The position numbers and the translations under genes were made by a program. A DNA stretch of 64,000 bases. It comes from Henckelia pumila (lineage: Eukaryota > Streptophyta > Magnoliopsida > Lamiales > Gesneriaceae). The notes under the pieces were generated by a model, which was not told the origin of the DNA, searched no databases, and worked only from the letters and a program-made list of their open reading frames with translations. Position 1 is the first letter of the stretch. Every line of letters begins with the position of its first letter. Positions 33,747 to 43,781 of this stretch are shown here, piece after piece. The stretch is taken from positions 20,095,206-20,159,205 of the forward strand of contig NC_133122.1 of assembly GCF_033568475.1 (NCBI RefSeq), written 5' to 3'.

Positions 33747-33971
33747 ATGAAGATTATTTATAGTGTGGTGTCCATTATCTTTTTGCTTGTTTTGTTAGGG
33801 TTTGGAAACACCACCAACTGCGCAGATGAGGCCAGGAATATTGCGAAAGCCCGGAAGTTTACCTTTGGAATCCTCCCAAAAAGGGTACCCATTCCGCCGG
33901 AAGGGCCGTCGCCCATACATAACAAGCAGCCGCCGTCTCCGTCGCTCACGGTGAACGACCCCCTTCCCTGA
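33747..33971 (+). CDS. IDL: IDA-like secreted peptide precursor
   Basis: This encodes 74 aa from the ATG at 33747. The frame is open further upstream, but the TATA box and conserved leader lie there, so 33747 is the start. Residues about 5-25 are a signal peptide (VVSIIFLLVLLGFG). The variable region ARNIAKARK is followed by FTFGILPKRVPIPPEGPSPI, then HN and a Pro/Ser tail. The core keeps PIPPxxPSxxHN of IDA/IDL ligands but has Glu where Ser is usual and Ile where Arg is usual. The product should be secreted and trimmed to a roughly 12-20 residue ligand for HAESA-like receptors. It is the most complete member by motif and promoter. Confidence 0.85.
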   Translation: MKIIYSVVSIIFLLVLLGFGNTTNCADEARNIAKARKFTFGILPKRVPIPPEGPSPIHNKQPPSPSLTVNDPLP

Positions 33972-34565
33972 TTCTTCCTATGCGATAATTTGATATATAT
34001 ATGTGTTTTCAGTATTAATTATGTATCTTGTGATCGTATAATTTTTTTGTCATTCTTTTTGTCCAAATCCACCGAATATTGATTATTTGGCAAGGATGAT
34101 CTTTTCATGGCTCATGCGACAAAAATAACGTCTATACTAGATCTATATTAATATAGATTTTAAATATATTTAAACAAAAACAAAGGGAGACAACACGCTT
34201 CTTTTCTCTTATTTTGAAATATATTAAGTATCCTTTTGCCTTATTTTTCGCATTTGTTTTATCTATGCTAGTGACCGCAGCATATGCTTTGCTTGTGCAA
34301 TATAATATATATTAACGACAGTAATCACGTGTTCGATAATTTGATATAAATAGAGAGAAATTAATTGTAAAAAAAAATTGTGTAAATAATTTAATAGAAA
34401 TTGATAAATGATGAAATTTGAGGAAAAAAAAAAGAAAGATAAAGATAAAAGAAGATAAGGATGTTAGAGAAAAGTCAAGGATAATCTAGTGGATCTAAAA
34501 TAAAAGAGATGTGTGTTAATTTAGGGGTAAAATGAGAACAATTTTTGGTGTGATTTGACATACCA
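33972..34565. other. AT-rich spacer
   Basis: 3' flank of the IDA-like gene. A purine-rich run lies at 34420-34470. No gene. Confidence 0.5.
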
Positions 34566-34569
34566 AAAT

Positions 34570-34930
34570 CGGTTAGTCTCAGGAGACACGGGTTAACCCT
34601 ACCCATATTTATTATAATAAGTAATACCTTTGTTATAACATGTAATATTTTTTAATGAATAACTCGTATATGTAATATTTTTTAATGAATAACTCATATA
34701 AGAGACTCGTCTCAAAAAATGACCATTGAGATCGTCTCGTAGAGTTTTTGTCCTTAAAGTAACACTCTTGTGATATCATCTCATCCGTGAGATGGGTCAA
34801 CCCTACCCATATTTATAATAATAAGTAATACTTTGGCATAAAATATAATATTTTTCAATGGATAACCGATATAAGAGACTCATCCTTAAAAAATGACCCT
34901 TGAAACCTTCTCATAGGAGTTTTTGTCAAA
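34570..34930 (+). repeat. Two diverged tandem copies of the GTGAGAC-family MITE
   Basis: GGGTTAACCCTACCCATATT (34589) recurs as GGGTCAACCCTACCCATATT (34794). Each copy ends with GACC(A/C)(T/C)TTGA...TCTC(G/A)TAG(A/G)AGTTTTTGTC. The family also occurs at 29696. Confidence 0.7.
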
Positions 34931-35770
34931 AATTATTCAATGGTTCATTGCTTTTGGAGTGAAAAAAGACTAAAGCCAAATAATAAAAATCGTCCGATAT
35001 TCAAGTCAAAATTATCCAAAAATCATGACGAAGAAACTTGAAATACCAAAATGAAACTTACCTAGAAAAAAGGGAAGTAACTCCCTATATATAGACTAAT
35101 TTCTAACATTGGGAAAGGGTTTTTACCCTAAATCCCTAATGAGCCCTATATTAATGGGCCTAAAAATTTATATTGAGGTCCACAAGTTCAGTTTAACTTA
35201 ATGGATTTTTATTTTGAAATGTTGTTACCCCATAAATACCTACAAACCCACTTTTATATTTAGTGAATAATTTTAGTGAATACTTAAAATACATATAACC
35301 CATCACTAATAATAATTTATTTCTCGAATATATGATATGAAAGGTCTCAACATTTGTATATAAATATCCTAATAATATGATAGAGATCAATTAATCATGG
35401 TCAAAATTATTAGTTTTTTTTTTTGTTTTGGGATACAAAACATGAATAATTGTAATTAACATTTAGTGAACCAAATTCTAATGAATTTTAACTCTAATCC
35501 GTTATATAACACGTCTAAATCATCCACATTTGATTATTATGTCATAAAATACCGTGTCGTTTTTAATAAACACAACAAAATCCAGTCAACGTTTATATCA
35601 AATCAAATAATAATATTAATAATAATAATAAATAAGATAAACCAAAAATTCTATTACACGTTCATTGAGCCTTTTAAGTTTTAAGCCAAAACTATACACT
35701 TGTACTGTTTTACAATTCACATTTAAATAGGGTAAATATGGGATAGTCCCAAAAAAGTACTTATAATTGT
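34931..35770. other. AT-rich spacer
   Basis: No gene or recognised element. A TATAAA box (35772-35777) lies close before the next ORF. Confidence 0.45.
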
Positions 35771-35795
35771 ATTATAAACCGACATAAACAATAGA

Positions 35796-36032
35796 ATGGG
35801 TAGCTCCCAAATAGAAAAACTTCCCTTGATCTCTTTCTTTTTGGCACTTATGCTTTTAGGTATCACTTTCGGAACTCAGGCCGCCGTTTTGACCGCCAAC
35901 GCCCCGTCTTGGCCGCCACATTCAATGATATTTCATAAGTTACCTAGGGGTCTTATACCTCCTTCGGGCCCAAGTCCTAAGATCAACGGCGCGCCAAAGT
36001 GGAGTCTCCTTTCACGTGAGGCTGAAGATTGA
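35796..36032 (+). CDS. IDL: IDA-like peptide precursor, divergent member
   Basis: This encodes 78 aa. Residues about 9-30 form a signal peptide (LISFFLALMLLGITFG, AQA-type end). A short variable region follows, then HKLPRGLIPPSGPSPKIN and an acidic C-terminus. LPRGxIPPSGPS matches the EPIP-type core of IDA-like peptides. The precursor is otherwise unlike the copies at 27.7 and 33.7 kb, so it is an older member and not a recent duplicate. The TATAAA box is only about 24 nt before the ATG, so transcription may start further upstream or the leader may be very short. Related PIP-type peptides are an alternative assignment. Confidence 0.72.
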   Translation: MGSSQIEKLPLISFFLALMLLGITFGTQAAVLTANAPSWPPHSMIFHKLPRGLIPPSGPSPKINGAPKWSLLSREAED

Positions 36033-36480
36033 CATTTGTTCTATTCTCGTTTTTATTGTATTTGTGTGATAAAAAGTTGGGGATACTGTTAACTTTCCCG
36101 ATGATTTACATCTAAATGCATGGAATAATACAGGCACTTTATTTAATATTTTAAAAAGAAACGTAAAAAATATATAAATCGCTTATTAATTAGTTTAAAA
36201 CATGTACAAGACGCAAGGAAGTCCGGTGAGAAAGTGGGCTTCCTCGCCCCAATTGATCCTCGCCCTCGAAGGAGCGAGGATATAGCACGAGGAGTCTTCT
36301 TCGTGCGATGATGCAGGCTGGACTTGTGCGGAAGGTGATCAATCCCAGCTTTTTTTTTTCATTTTTATTTTTTATTTATTTTTTAAAAAAAATGGTCATC
36401 ATCTAATTGTCAGATTAATCTAGCCATTGTATCATATTAATCTAACCTTTAACATTATTAAAAATAATTACGAAAATTAA
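36033..36480. other. Spacer
   Basis: A GC-richer stretch (36210-36345) with GCGAGGA repeats is embedded in AT-rich DNA. It is not coding as far as I can see. Confidence 0.45.
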
Positions 36481-36519
36481 TAATAAAAAATCGTTTAATT
36501 TTTTTTATAAAAAAATAAA

Positions 36520-36900
36520 AAAAATACCTCCAACGGCTACTAACGACTATGTTTTTCATTCTTCTATAAATACTCTCCATTACTCCTTCATAAATTCACA
36601 ACTTCTTATACTTTCATTCTACAAAAAGTAAATTTTTTCATCTTTGATTTAATTCAATCCAAATCCGAAAATGAATCCATGGAACAGTGATGATCTCAAT
36701 TCTCCTTCACTAAAATTTTTGCAATTCAATTCTCAATGGATTGGTCTTTCCCTTCAATTCTCAATGGATTGGTCTTTTCCAATCTCAATACTCCGATGAG
36801 CAAATGTTGAGTCACGCGTTCAATCAAACTCAAGTAGATAAATACAAATATTATGAATATGTACAAGAATATTTGCTAACAAAAGAAAGTTTTACTCCAA
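36520..36900 (+). other. Possible PIF/Harbinger-associated 5' fragment
   Basis: CAACGGCTACTAACGACTA (36531), TCTATAAATACTC and a short frame from ATG 36671 (MNPWNSDD...) resemble the promoter and N-terminus of plant Harbinger-associated Myb-like ORFs. A 28-bp tandem duplication (36725 and 36753) breaks the frame. The assignment is weak. Confidence 0.3.
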
Positions 36901-37374
36901 ATCTATCACATATTTTCACTATAAATTTTCCTAAAAAAATCAAAATTTTCAAATTTCTTTTCTTTCCAAACCCCAACTTTCAGTATCACAAAACAATCAC
37001 GTGCTTCACCAACCCAGAGATGGCGAATGTCGCACGAGAAGACATTCAAGATTTAACGAAACACTTTTATTCTCATGCTTCATATACCACACAATACTTC
37101 GTATAACACCAAATTTACGGCAAAAAATTTGGGATTGATCGAAGAAATGACAAAGTTTCCTGTCAAAATTCATTAATTATGATAGTACTAGATATGCAAT
37201 ATTTTTTTAAAAAAATAATTAATATTTTGAATATTTTTGCTTTCAAGCTAAATTGTCAACTTATAATTCATACAAAAAGACATGATAGGATCCAAAGATA
37301 TAATAATAAAATTAATATATATGTAATTATCTGCGACAACGTTGTACTAACGCACTCTACTCTCATACATTATA

Positions 37375-38422
37375 TTAACCATCTTTTGTTTCTTCTCTCT
37401 CGGAAGAATCCAATTGTATTTTGTGGAGTCTTTGAGTTGTCTCTGTTAATTCAGACGCTTTTTCCTCTCTTTTCTTGGTGTAGGCCTCAAAGAACTCTTT
37501 GTTCTCTTTCTCTAGCTCCTTCCACACTAAGTATGACATTTAATTTATAATGCAAACCACAAATAACGACATAGATTATATATATTTATTTATTTTAATT
37601 AAGCATATGATATTGTTGCCTCTTCAACTACATGATCATTTCATTCAATTCATGAGATCTTCTACTTACATTGTTTTGCACGCAAAGAATTGGTTCAAGT
37701 CAAAAAAATGGGATAAAATAAATAAAAATATAAGATTGTATAATGTATTTCTCCAACAAATTGAATTAATTCATTTTTGAAAAAGATACCATATCAATGT
37801 AGTTGTTAATTTTTCTCCAGCGCGCTCCCGCCTATATAATGTGCTCTCATGTGACTTCACACAAAGATCAGACTCTACAAGTTTAAGTGTGTTTGATAGT
37901 ACGCGTGAGAGTTTAGGCATAAAAGAAAAGATAAACATTTATAATCTTTACCATATTTTTTACAAAAAAATGAACTATGTTGGTGGATACAAAAGGTTAG
38001 GGAATGCCTTTGGAGGAGTTTTGTCTTTGTGGTGAAGGTTCAAAGGGAATTAACTTTAAATTTTCCTTTTCTGGTCAAAAAAAATTTGTATTGCATAATA
38101 TTTTATTTAAAAACTTCCACTTAATTTGTGATTTTGAAAATGTCGTACCTGTCATGCTTAATCCGCTCGCGTTTATTCATGAGGTTGATTGCTTCATGTT
38201 TATTAATACTCGTTTTATATCTGACGTTTTTTAAAACAAATCTGAAGCACAGAGTATATATAGTATAGTGAATTATTAATGTTATTAACCTGTGGAAGTA
38301 ATAATTGGTTGGATATTTGCATGTTTGGAGAGTGTTTCCATGCATTCCTCTTTGCTCATGTTGAACGTTATGCACGTCTCTATCAAGTGTTGTACCTGTT
38401 TTAATTTGACCACCAATCAATC

Positions 38423-38459
<37 letters not shown>

Positions 38460-39300
38460 TTATATCTCAACCTTTATTATGTTTGCAGCTGCGTATATTT
38501 TAGAGTTTAATCATAAGGTGAAAGTACGTATATATAACATTTCATCAGAATGAAGATATATTATCGAAGACAACATGAAAAATAAGGTAACAAATTCATG
38601 CAAACTTTGGAATACGAGCGAAAATTATGATTGTGGTCTTGTAAGTAGACTTCTTTTGGATTTTATAATGCAGTTAACTTGTCAAAGTTTAGTTTCTCTA
38701 ATAACTTAGATTTTGTTTGTACTTTAAATTTTTTTTTTTTGTTTGAAATCACTAAATCCAATTAATATTGTTTATTTTCTCTTCTAGGTGGCTCATCATG
38801 TGAAGATACTAAAGCATATATTACATATATTAAAAAAATCTACTTAAGAAAAATGAAAAAAAAAAAATGTTTCCTTCCATTTTGAGATATTGGGTATCGT
38901 TTTTCTAGCTCCTTTATTTTTGCTTAAACTGATTTAATGTTTGTAACATTGCACCATAATAGCACGTGGGAAAGAATCGGTGTTAATAAGTAATATTTAT
39001 TGGATCCAGTGATCTCAGACAAAAAATAATATTGATAACAAAAAAATAAAATCCAAATTATTAGATGAAACACAAACTTTGACAAGTTGCATTGCCGTGC
39101 TAAAATCTAAAATAAGCAAACTTCCATCACCGAACCTAAATTTCCCGCAATACGATGTAAAATAGGGAGAAACTAGATTTTAATTTGTATATTATTCGAA
39201 TTTTTTTCTTCCCATCACATACGAAGAAAAGAAATTAATCTAGTGAATAGTTAAATAATCTCACCGTGTGGATGTATTGAGCAGAAGAGTCTGATGCCAT
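37375..39300 (-). CDS. TIGR01589 family protein (RPGE/PEL-like), copy L, three exons
   Basis: Exons on the minus strand are 39300-39265, 38395-38290 and 37526-37375, all with GT-AG introns of 869 and 763 nt. The joined frame is 97 codons plus stop, with no lesion. Exon 1 encodes MASDSSAQYIH, exon 2 NMSKEECMETLSKHANIQP, exon 3 VWKELEKENKEFFEAYTKKR. These are the signature segments of the plant-specific TIGR01589 domain ('plant protein 1589'). Arabidopsis members (RPGE/PEL group) are reported to restrain GLK-driven photosynthetic gene expression; I recall this from general knowledge. Exon 1 ends in ACG where the paralogue has AAG. The product is small, soluble, helical, and has no signal peptide. 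Confidence 0.85.
38431..38456. repeat. TA microsatellite in intron 1 of copy L
   Basis: About 13 TA units. Confidence 0.85.
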
Positions 39301-39649
39301 GATGTATGTTCTTCCACAAAATTAATCAAAATTTTCTGAAGATATATGTTGGGAGAGAAAAAGGGGGAGGTACGTATTTAGGTGGATGGATAACTTTTAG
39401 ATATGGGAATGATGGGATTGAAGAAATTAAATAGGTCCAGAAACCTGCATGAGTGAGGATCTTATTACATGAATGAGGATCTTATATCTATACAATTTAA
39501 TAATGAATGAATCTCTTATAATAACTACTTTCGTCAAATTAATGGATGAACAAAAATGTCACTTACTACTTATAACTACCATTTTTTTAATTTTTTTTCG
39601 ATTTAAAAATATAAAAAAATATTCATTATTTTTAGATGTAATATAAACT
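39301..39649. other. Upstream region of TIGR01589 copy L
   Basis: This is the gene's promoter side on the minus strand. About 150 bp resembles the region upstream of copy R. I see no clear TATA box. The gypsy element is inserted 355 bp upstream of the ATG. Confidence 0.5.
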
Positions 39650-39654
39650 ATTTA

Positions 39655-42349
39655 TGTAACACTCGGTATTTTTAATTACATAAATCCGCCTGCATAATTA
39701 AGATATTTAATTATTTAAATTTATGATTTATGGGTTAAATAATTATGTGAAGTATTTATGCATGATTTAATTTATTTTTAAGCATTTAACCCATAATCAG
39801 TGATTTTTATGATTTTTAGTATTTTTTTATTATTTAATCGCGTAGACGGGACCGTGGACGGACGAGATGACAACTTTCTAGCCAAATTATTTTATGAGCC
39901 TTTTTGGAGCCTTAAAATATTATTTTGAGTTTTATTATCTCAAAATTTTAAGTATTTAATTTTATTTAATTTTAGGGGTCATTTTTATCCAAAATTAGTC
40001 AAAATATTGACTTTTTAGTATTTTTAAAATTTCCCTAAATTATTATTTCGAGATTTTATTTAGGTGATCAGATTTTTAAATGTTTATTTAAGAGTTTAAG
40101 TTGTATATTAATTATTTAAAACTTTTTTATTTAATTATTTAACCTATATTCTAATTAACCTAAAATTTAAACCTAATCTACCAAACCAAACTAGCCGATC
40201 ATTTGTTTCCTCCTATCAGCCGTCATTCACCCCCATCACCTTCTTCTTCGACCTACCAACCTCCAAGGAGACTCCATAGCCATTTTTCGAAGGTTCCAAG
40301 CAAGCCAAGGCATCCCGTCGTCGCCCCGTCGTCCCGAAGCCCGTCGTACACGCTTCTAACTCTACAAATCGGTATTAAGGCATGATTTTCTTCACTTTTC
40401 AAACCTATATCAGTGTATGTATGTGTGTGGGTGTGTAACATCAGAATCGATATATTTGACAGCAAACTTTTCGATTTTTCCTCCTCTAATGCTCTCGGTT
40501 TTTGACATTTTGATTGCATGCTCACGTTTTCATGTCCATGGCTAGGTGGGCTGCTGGTCCACGGTTAGAGGGGTTCTTTGGGGTCCCTAAGGTCGAATGG
40601 TAGGGTCGGACAAGGGCTGGAATGGGCTAGGACCGGGCTGGTTCGAACTGAACCATGATCGGCCATTTTTCTGCGCAGCTTAGGTTATGGTGGAAGAGGG
40701 TTCGGGGTAGGCTAAGGGGGCAGCATGGGGTTCGGACCAGGGGGTGGTTCGAACCGGCAGGACCCTGGGAAGGTCCTGCCGGCGGGGCTCCGGCCACGGT
40801 GGCCGGAGCTGGGCCTTGAAGGCCTGCTGCTCGCGCAGCCGAGGAGGAGGGAAAGAAGGATGGTTAGGGTTACGGGTGCTAGGGTTTATGGTGGGTCCGG
40901 GTCGGGTCAGGTGGTCCGGGTCGGGTCTAAAATAATATGGGTTAAGTTAGTCGGGTCCGGGTCCGGGTTATTTTATTTGGGCTCGGGTATTTTTATTTTT
41001 AAGTTTTTAAGTTAATTAGGAATTTAATGGACTAATTAAATTCCCAAAAAAATTTAATTAGTACCATTTAATTTATTTGGGTTCCATTAATTTATTTTGG
41101 GTTATTTTATTTATTTTTGGGCTTTTAATAAATTTTATTTAAATTTTTAAGTTGGCCAGAAATTTTTATGGGCTTGGGAGCCCATGAAATTTATTGGGCC
41201 TGTTAGTGGGCTTTTTGGGCCCATTGGGCCAGTGACAGTGTTATTGGGCCTAAGTTAGTCTTAATGGGCTTTGGTTGATTTATGGGCCAAGTCTTAAGTT
41301 AATGGGCTTGCATGTCTAGGGCCAGCAGCTGTATCAAACCATGAGAAATTTGCATGTGTCCTGAGTTTATATTTAATTATTTTTATGCATGAAAAATTAT
41401 TTGAATATTTATATGATATTAGAAAATAAATTAAATATAAATGAAGGACACACAATTTATTTAAATACATGCATTCATGAAATCCATTTTTATGCTATGA
41501 TTTAATTTCTATGGTTGAGCAAATAAAATATTTTAGTTGGAAATTGAAGTAGTGTGGCCATTTATGTATGGGCAGTTTCTGCCATTTATGTATGGGCAGT
41601 TTTCTGCCATTTATGTATGGGTGGTTCGCCACCAGCCTCGTACGATGGTTTCTTAGACTGATCAGTCGCACTATGGGTCACACTTACGGATAGGACCATT
41701 CGATGTTCAGAAAATAAATGCTCAACAACTCATGTATGTATGATATTATGTATGTTATGTATGTTTATTTATGTAATTTATGTTATGTAATTTTTTAAGC
41801 ATGCTCATTCATGTATATGTATGTATTAGTAATAAATTGATTTAAATTATTTTAAACCCTTGTTAGTATGCATGTTGGGCCTCTAGGCTCACTACACTGA
41901 TATGGTGCAGGTGAGTACGTAGAGGAGCAGGTTACTCCTACCGGTGGTGAGGATGTATGAGCAGTGCGGCAGTAGCCCCGTGACCGTGACAGCTTCTGAG
42001 TCACCATGCTTGAGTCTTATGATACATTTTATTACATTTTTAATACTTTTAAGGGTTGAGATGTTTGAATATTTTATTTAGTATTTTTAGTGCATGCACA
42101 CAATTTTAATTATTTTATTTATGCAGTATATTTTAATTATGGTGTTGACTCAGATAATTATTTAATTTAAAGAATGCATTTTTCTTTAGTGTTTAATTAT
42201 TTAGTTATTTAGTCATGTATTTATTTTTAAATATTTTATTCTGTGCATATATGTATGGGCATATATGTACATATATTTATTTAGTAGTAAAAAAAAAAAA
42301 AAAAAAAATTTTCCGCATATTTATTTATTAGAGAGTTAGGGTCGTTTCA
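39655..42349 (+). repeat. Gypsy 5' LTR
   Basis: 2695 bp. It contains GC-rich sequence at 40540-40940 with GGGTCCGGGTCGGGT motifs and three tandem CCATTTATGTATGGG units (41559-41620). An A run lies at about 42290-42308. It has no real gene. Confidence 0.95.
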
Positions 42350-42351
42350 GT

Positions 42352-42363
42352 TGGTATCAGAGC
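42352..42363 (+). promoter_or_regulatory. Gypsy tRNA-Met primer binding site
   Basis: TGGTATCAGAGC, two bases after the LTR end. Confidence 0.93.
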
Positions 42364-42535
42364 ACGGTCCTTGGAGGGGTCACTACTGCTATGCGAGCTC
42401 AGAAATCCACGCTACCGGTCTGTAAGTTTTAATGTTATTAGTATGATTTAAATTTCTAGAATTTAAGTTAGCCTTAATTTTAAAACACTTAGTTATGCAA
42501 GGCGATTTACGTAAATAAATATGTGGTGGTGCAGA

Positions 42536-43600
42536 ATGCCTCCCAGACAGGTGAACCGACGTGGGAGACCTCCACATCCACCTCCACCTCCACCGCCACC
42601 TCAGCAGCACCCCATGACAGCACTGGAGCAGGCCAGTGCCACGATGATGGCGGGTATTACTGCCTTGCTGGAGCAGCAGGCAGCCCGTCCCAGACTGTCC
42701 CACGAGGAGGACGTCGCAGAGAGGTTCCAGAAGAAGGGGCCTAAGGAGTTCTTGGGGACCACCGATCCTTTGGTGGCTGAGGGATGGATTCGCTCTCTTG
42801 AGTCCATCTTCGACTATATGGGGATCACAGACACCGACAGGGTGAGCTGTGCGACATACATGATGCGAGGCGATGCAGCCCTTTGGTGGGAGGGTGCAGT
42901 CAGAGGAGTCCATCTACCTACACTGACGTGGGCTGAGTTCAGGCGTATCTTCTACGCCAAATATTTCACTGAGGATGTGCGCAGTCGCATGATCCGGGAG
43001 TTCATGAGTCTCCGTCAGGGAGACAGATCTGTGGTGGAGTACGTGAGCCAGTATGAGAGGGGCTGTCATTTTGTGCCCATGATTGCTGATAGTCCGCAGG
43101 AGAAGCTGCGACAGTTTGTTGAGGGCCTGAAGGCTGAGATCAGGCATGACGTGCGTATGGCAGACGTCTTTACATATGAGTCTGCAGTCAGCAGGGCCTT
43201 GCGTTCCGAGGAGGGACGGAGGGAGATACAGAGAGAGCAACAGGGTAAGAGGCAGTTTGTGCAGACAGGGTATCAGCGACCATCTTCGCAGCCACCTGCG
43301 AAGAAGCAGGTTACAGGGCCATCTAAGGGCCCGAATCAGCAGAGGCCTCAGGGGAAGCCACAGCAGCAGACTAGGGGCGGGGCCCCTACTCCAGGGAGAT
43401 ATCCAGTGTGTCCGAAGTGCCAGAAGATGCATTCCGGGCAGTGTCTATTGGGAGCAGGAGTCTGCTATCGTTGCAAGGAGCCAGGGCATCAGATTGCCAA
43501 CTGCCCGCAGAGGCAGAATGTCAGTGGGAGAGTTTATGTGATGCAGGCTGAGGAGGCAGACCCAGATACCTCCTTGATCACCGGTATACCTAATCCCTAG
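42536..43600 (+). CDS. gag: Chromovirus Gag (unspliced form)
   Basis: The ATG at 42536 (MPPRQVNRRGRPP) is preferred over the in-frame ATG at 42521, because chromoviral Gag proteins usually begin MPPR. After a Pro-rich stretch comes the retrotransposon Gag core (EEFLGTTDPLVAEGWI-type, ALWWEGAVRG, WAEFRRIFYAKYF, VVEYVSQYERGCHF). A basic linker and one zinc knuckle follow: CYRCKEPGHQIANC (about 43459-43500). The frame stops at 43598-43600, 14 nt inside a predicted intron, so this stop is used only on unspliced RNA. Gag forms the virus-like particle that packages the RNA. Confidence 0.88.
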   Translation: MPPRQVNRRGRPPHPPPPPPPPQQHPMTALEQASATMMAGITALLEQQAARPRLSHEEDVAERFQKKGPKEFLGTTDPLVAEGWIRSLESIFDYMGITDTDRVSCATYMMRGDAALWWEGAVRGVHLPTLTWAEFRRIFYAKYFTEDVRSRMIREFMSLRQGDRSVVEYVSQYERGCHFVPMIADSPQEKLRQFVEGLKAEIRHDVRMADVFTYESAVSRALRSEEGRREIQREQQGKRQFVQTGYQRPSSQPPAKKQVTGPSKGPNQQRPQGKPQQQTRGGAPTPGRYPVCPKCQKMHSGQCLLGAGVCYRCKEPGHQIANCPQRQNVSGRVYVMQAEEADPDTSLITGIPNP

Positions 43601-43781
43601 AACTTTTTCAATTCTTTGCTTTTGTTTAAATTGCGATTATATCTGAATGCATGTTACATGAGTTTAATTATCAGCATGCTAGAATAAGAATTTTGTTTCT
43701 TTGTGATTAGAATTAAGGAATTGTAGTGTTTTAACCTTGGGAGCATAGTGGTATGGATTGTTGGGAATCTTCTGCGTGCAG
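43584..43781 (+). other. Predicted 198-nt intron between gag and pol
   Basis: The 5' site is ACCG|GTATAC and the 3' site GTGCAG|GGAGAA. The interval is AT-rich against GC-richer exons. Removing it joins gag and pol in the same frame, giving LITG-RILVGG at the junction, a segment that is continuous in related chromoviruses. Left in, it ends Gag with TAG. Its length is a multiple of three. Confidence 0.72.

Larger units (their letters stand above)
36900..39450 (-). repeat. Segmental duplication, copy L (TIGR01589 gene and flanks)
   Basis: Matches 54720-58480 in order: the 3' flank (ACCACACAATACTTC...), all three exons, and about 150 bp upstream of the ATG. The copies differ mainly in intron lengths. 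Confidence 0.8.

Noticed and set aside
36741..37106. A 121-codon plus-strand ORF
   Set aside because: It has no recognised domain, covers a 28-bp tandem duplication, and its 3' part is shared non-coding flank of the duplicated TIGR01589 block.
40203..41015. Open frames in the gypsy LTRs (also near 47.7-48.6 kb)
   Set aside because: They lie in both LTR copies, have low-complexity Arg/Ser/Pro or Gly/Arg composition and match no protein.
42601..43541. Several ORFs on both strands overlapping gag
   Set aside because: They are shadows in other frames of the chromovirus gag.
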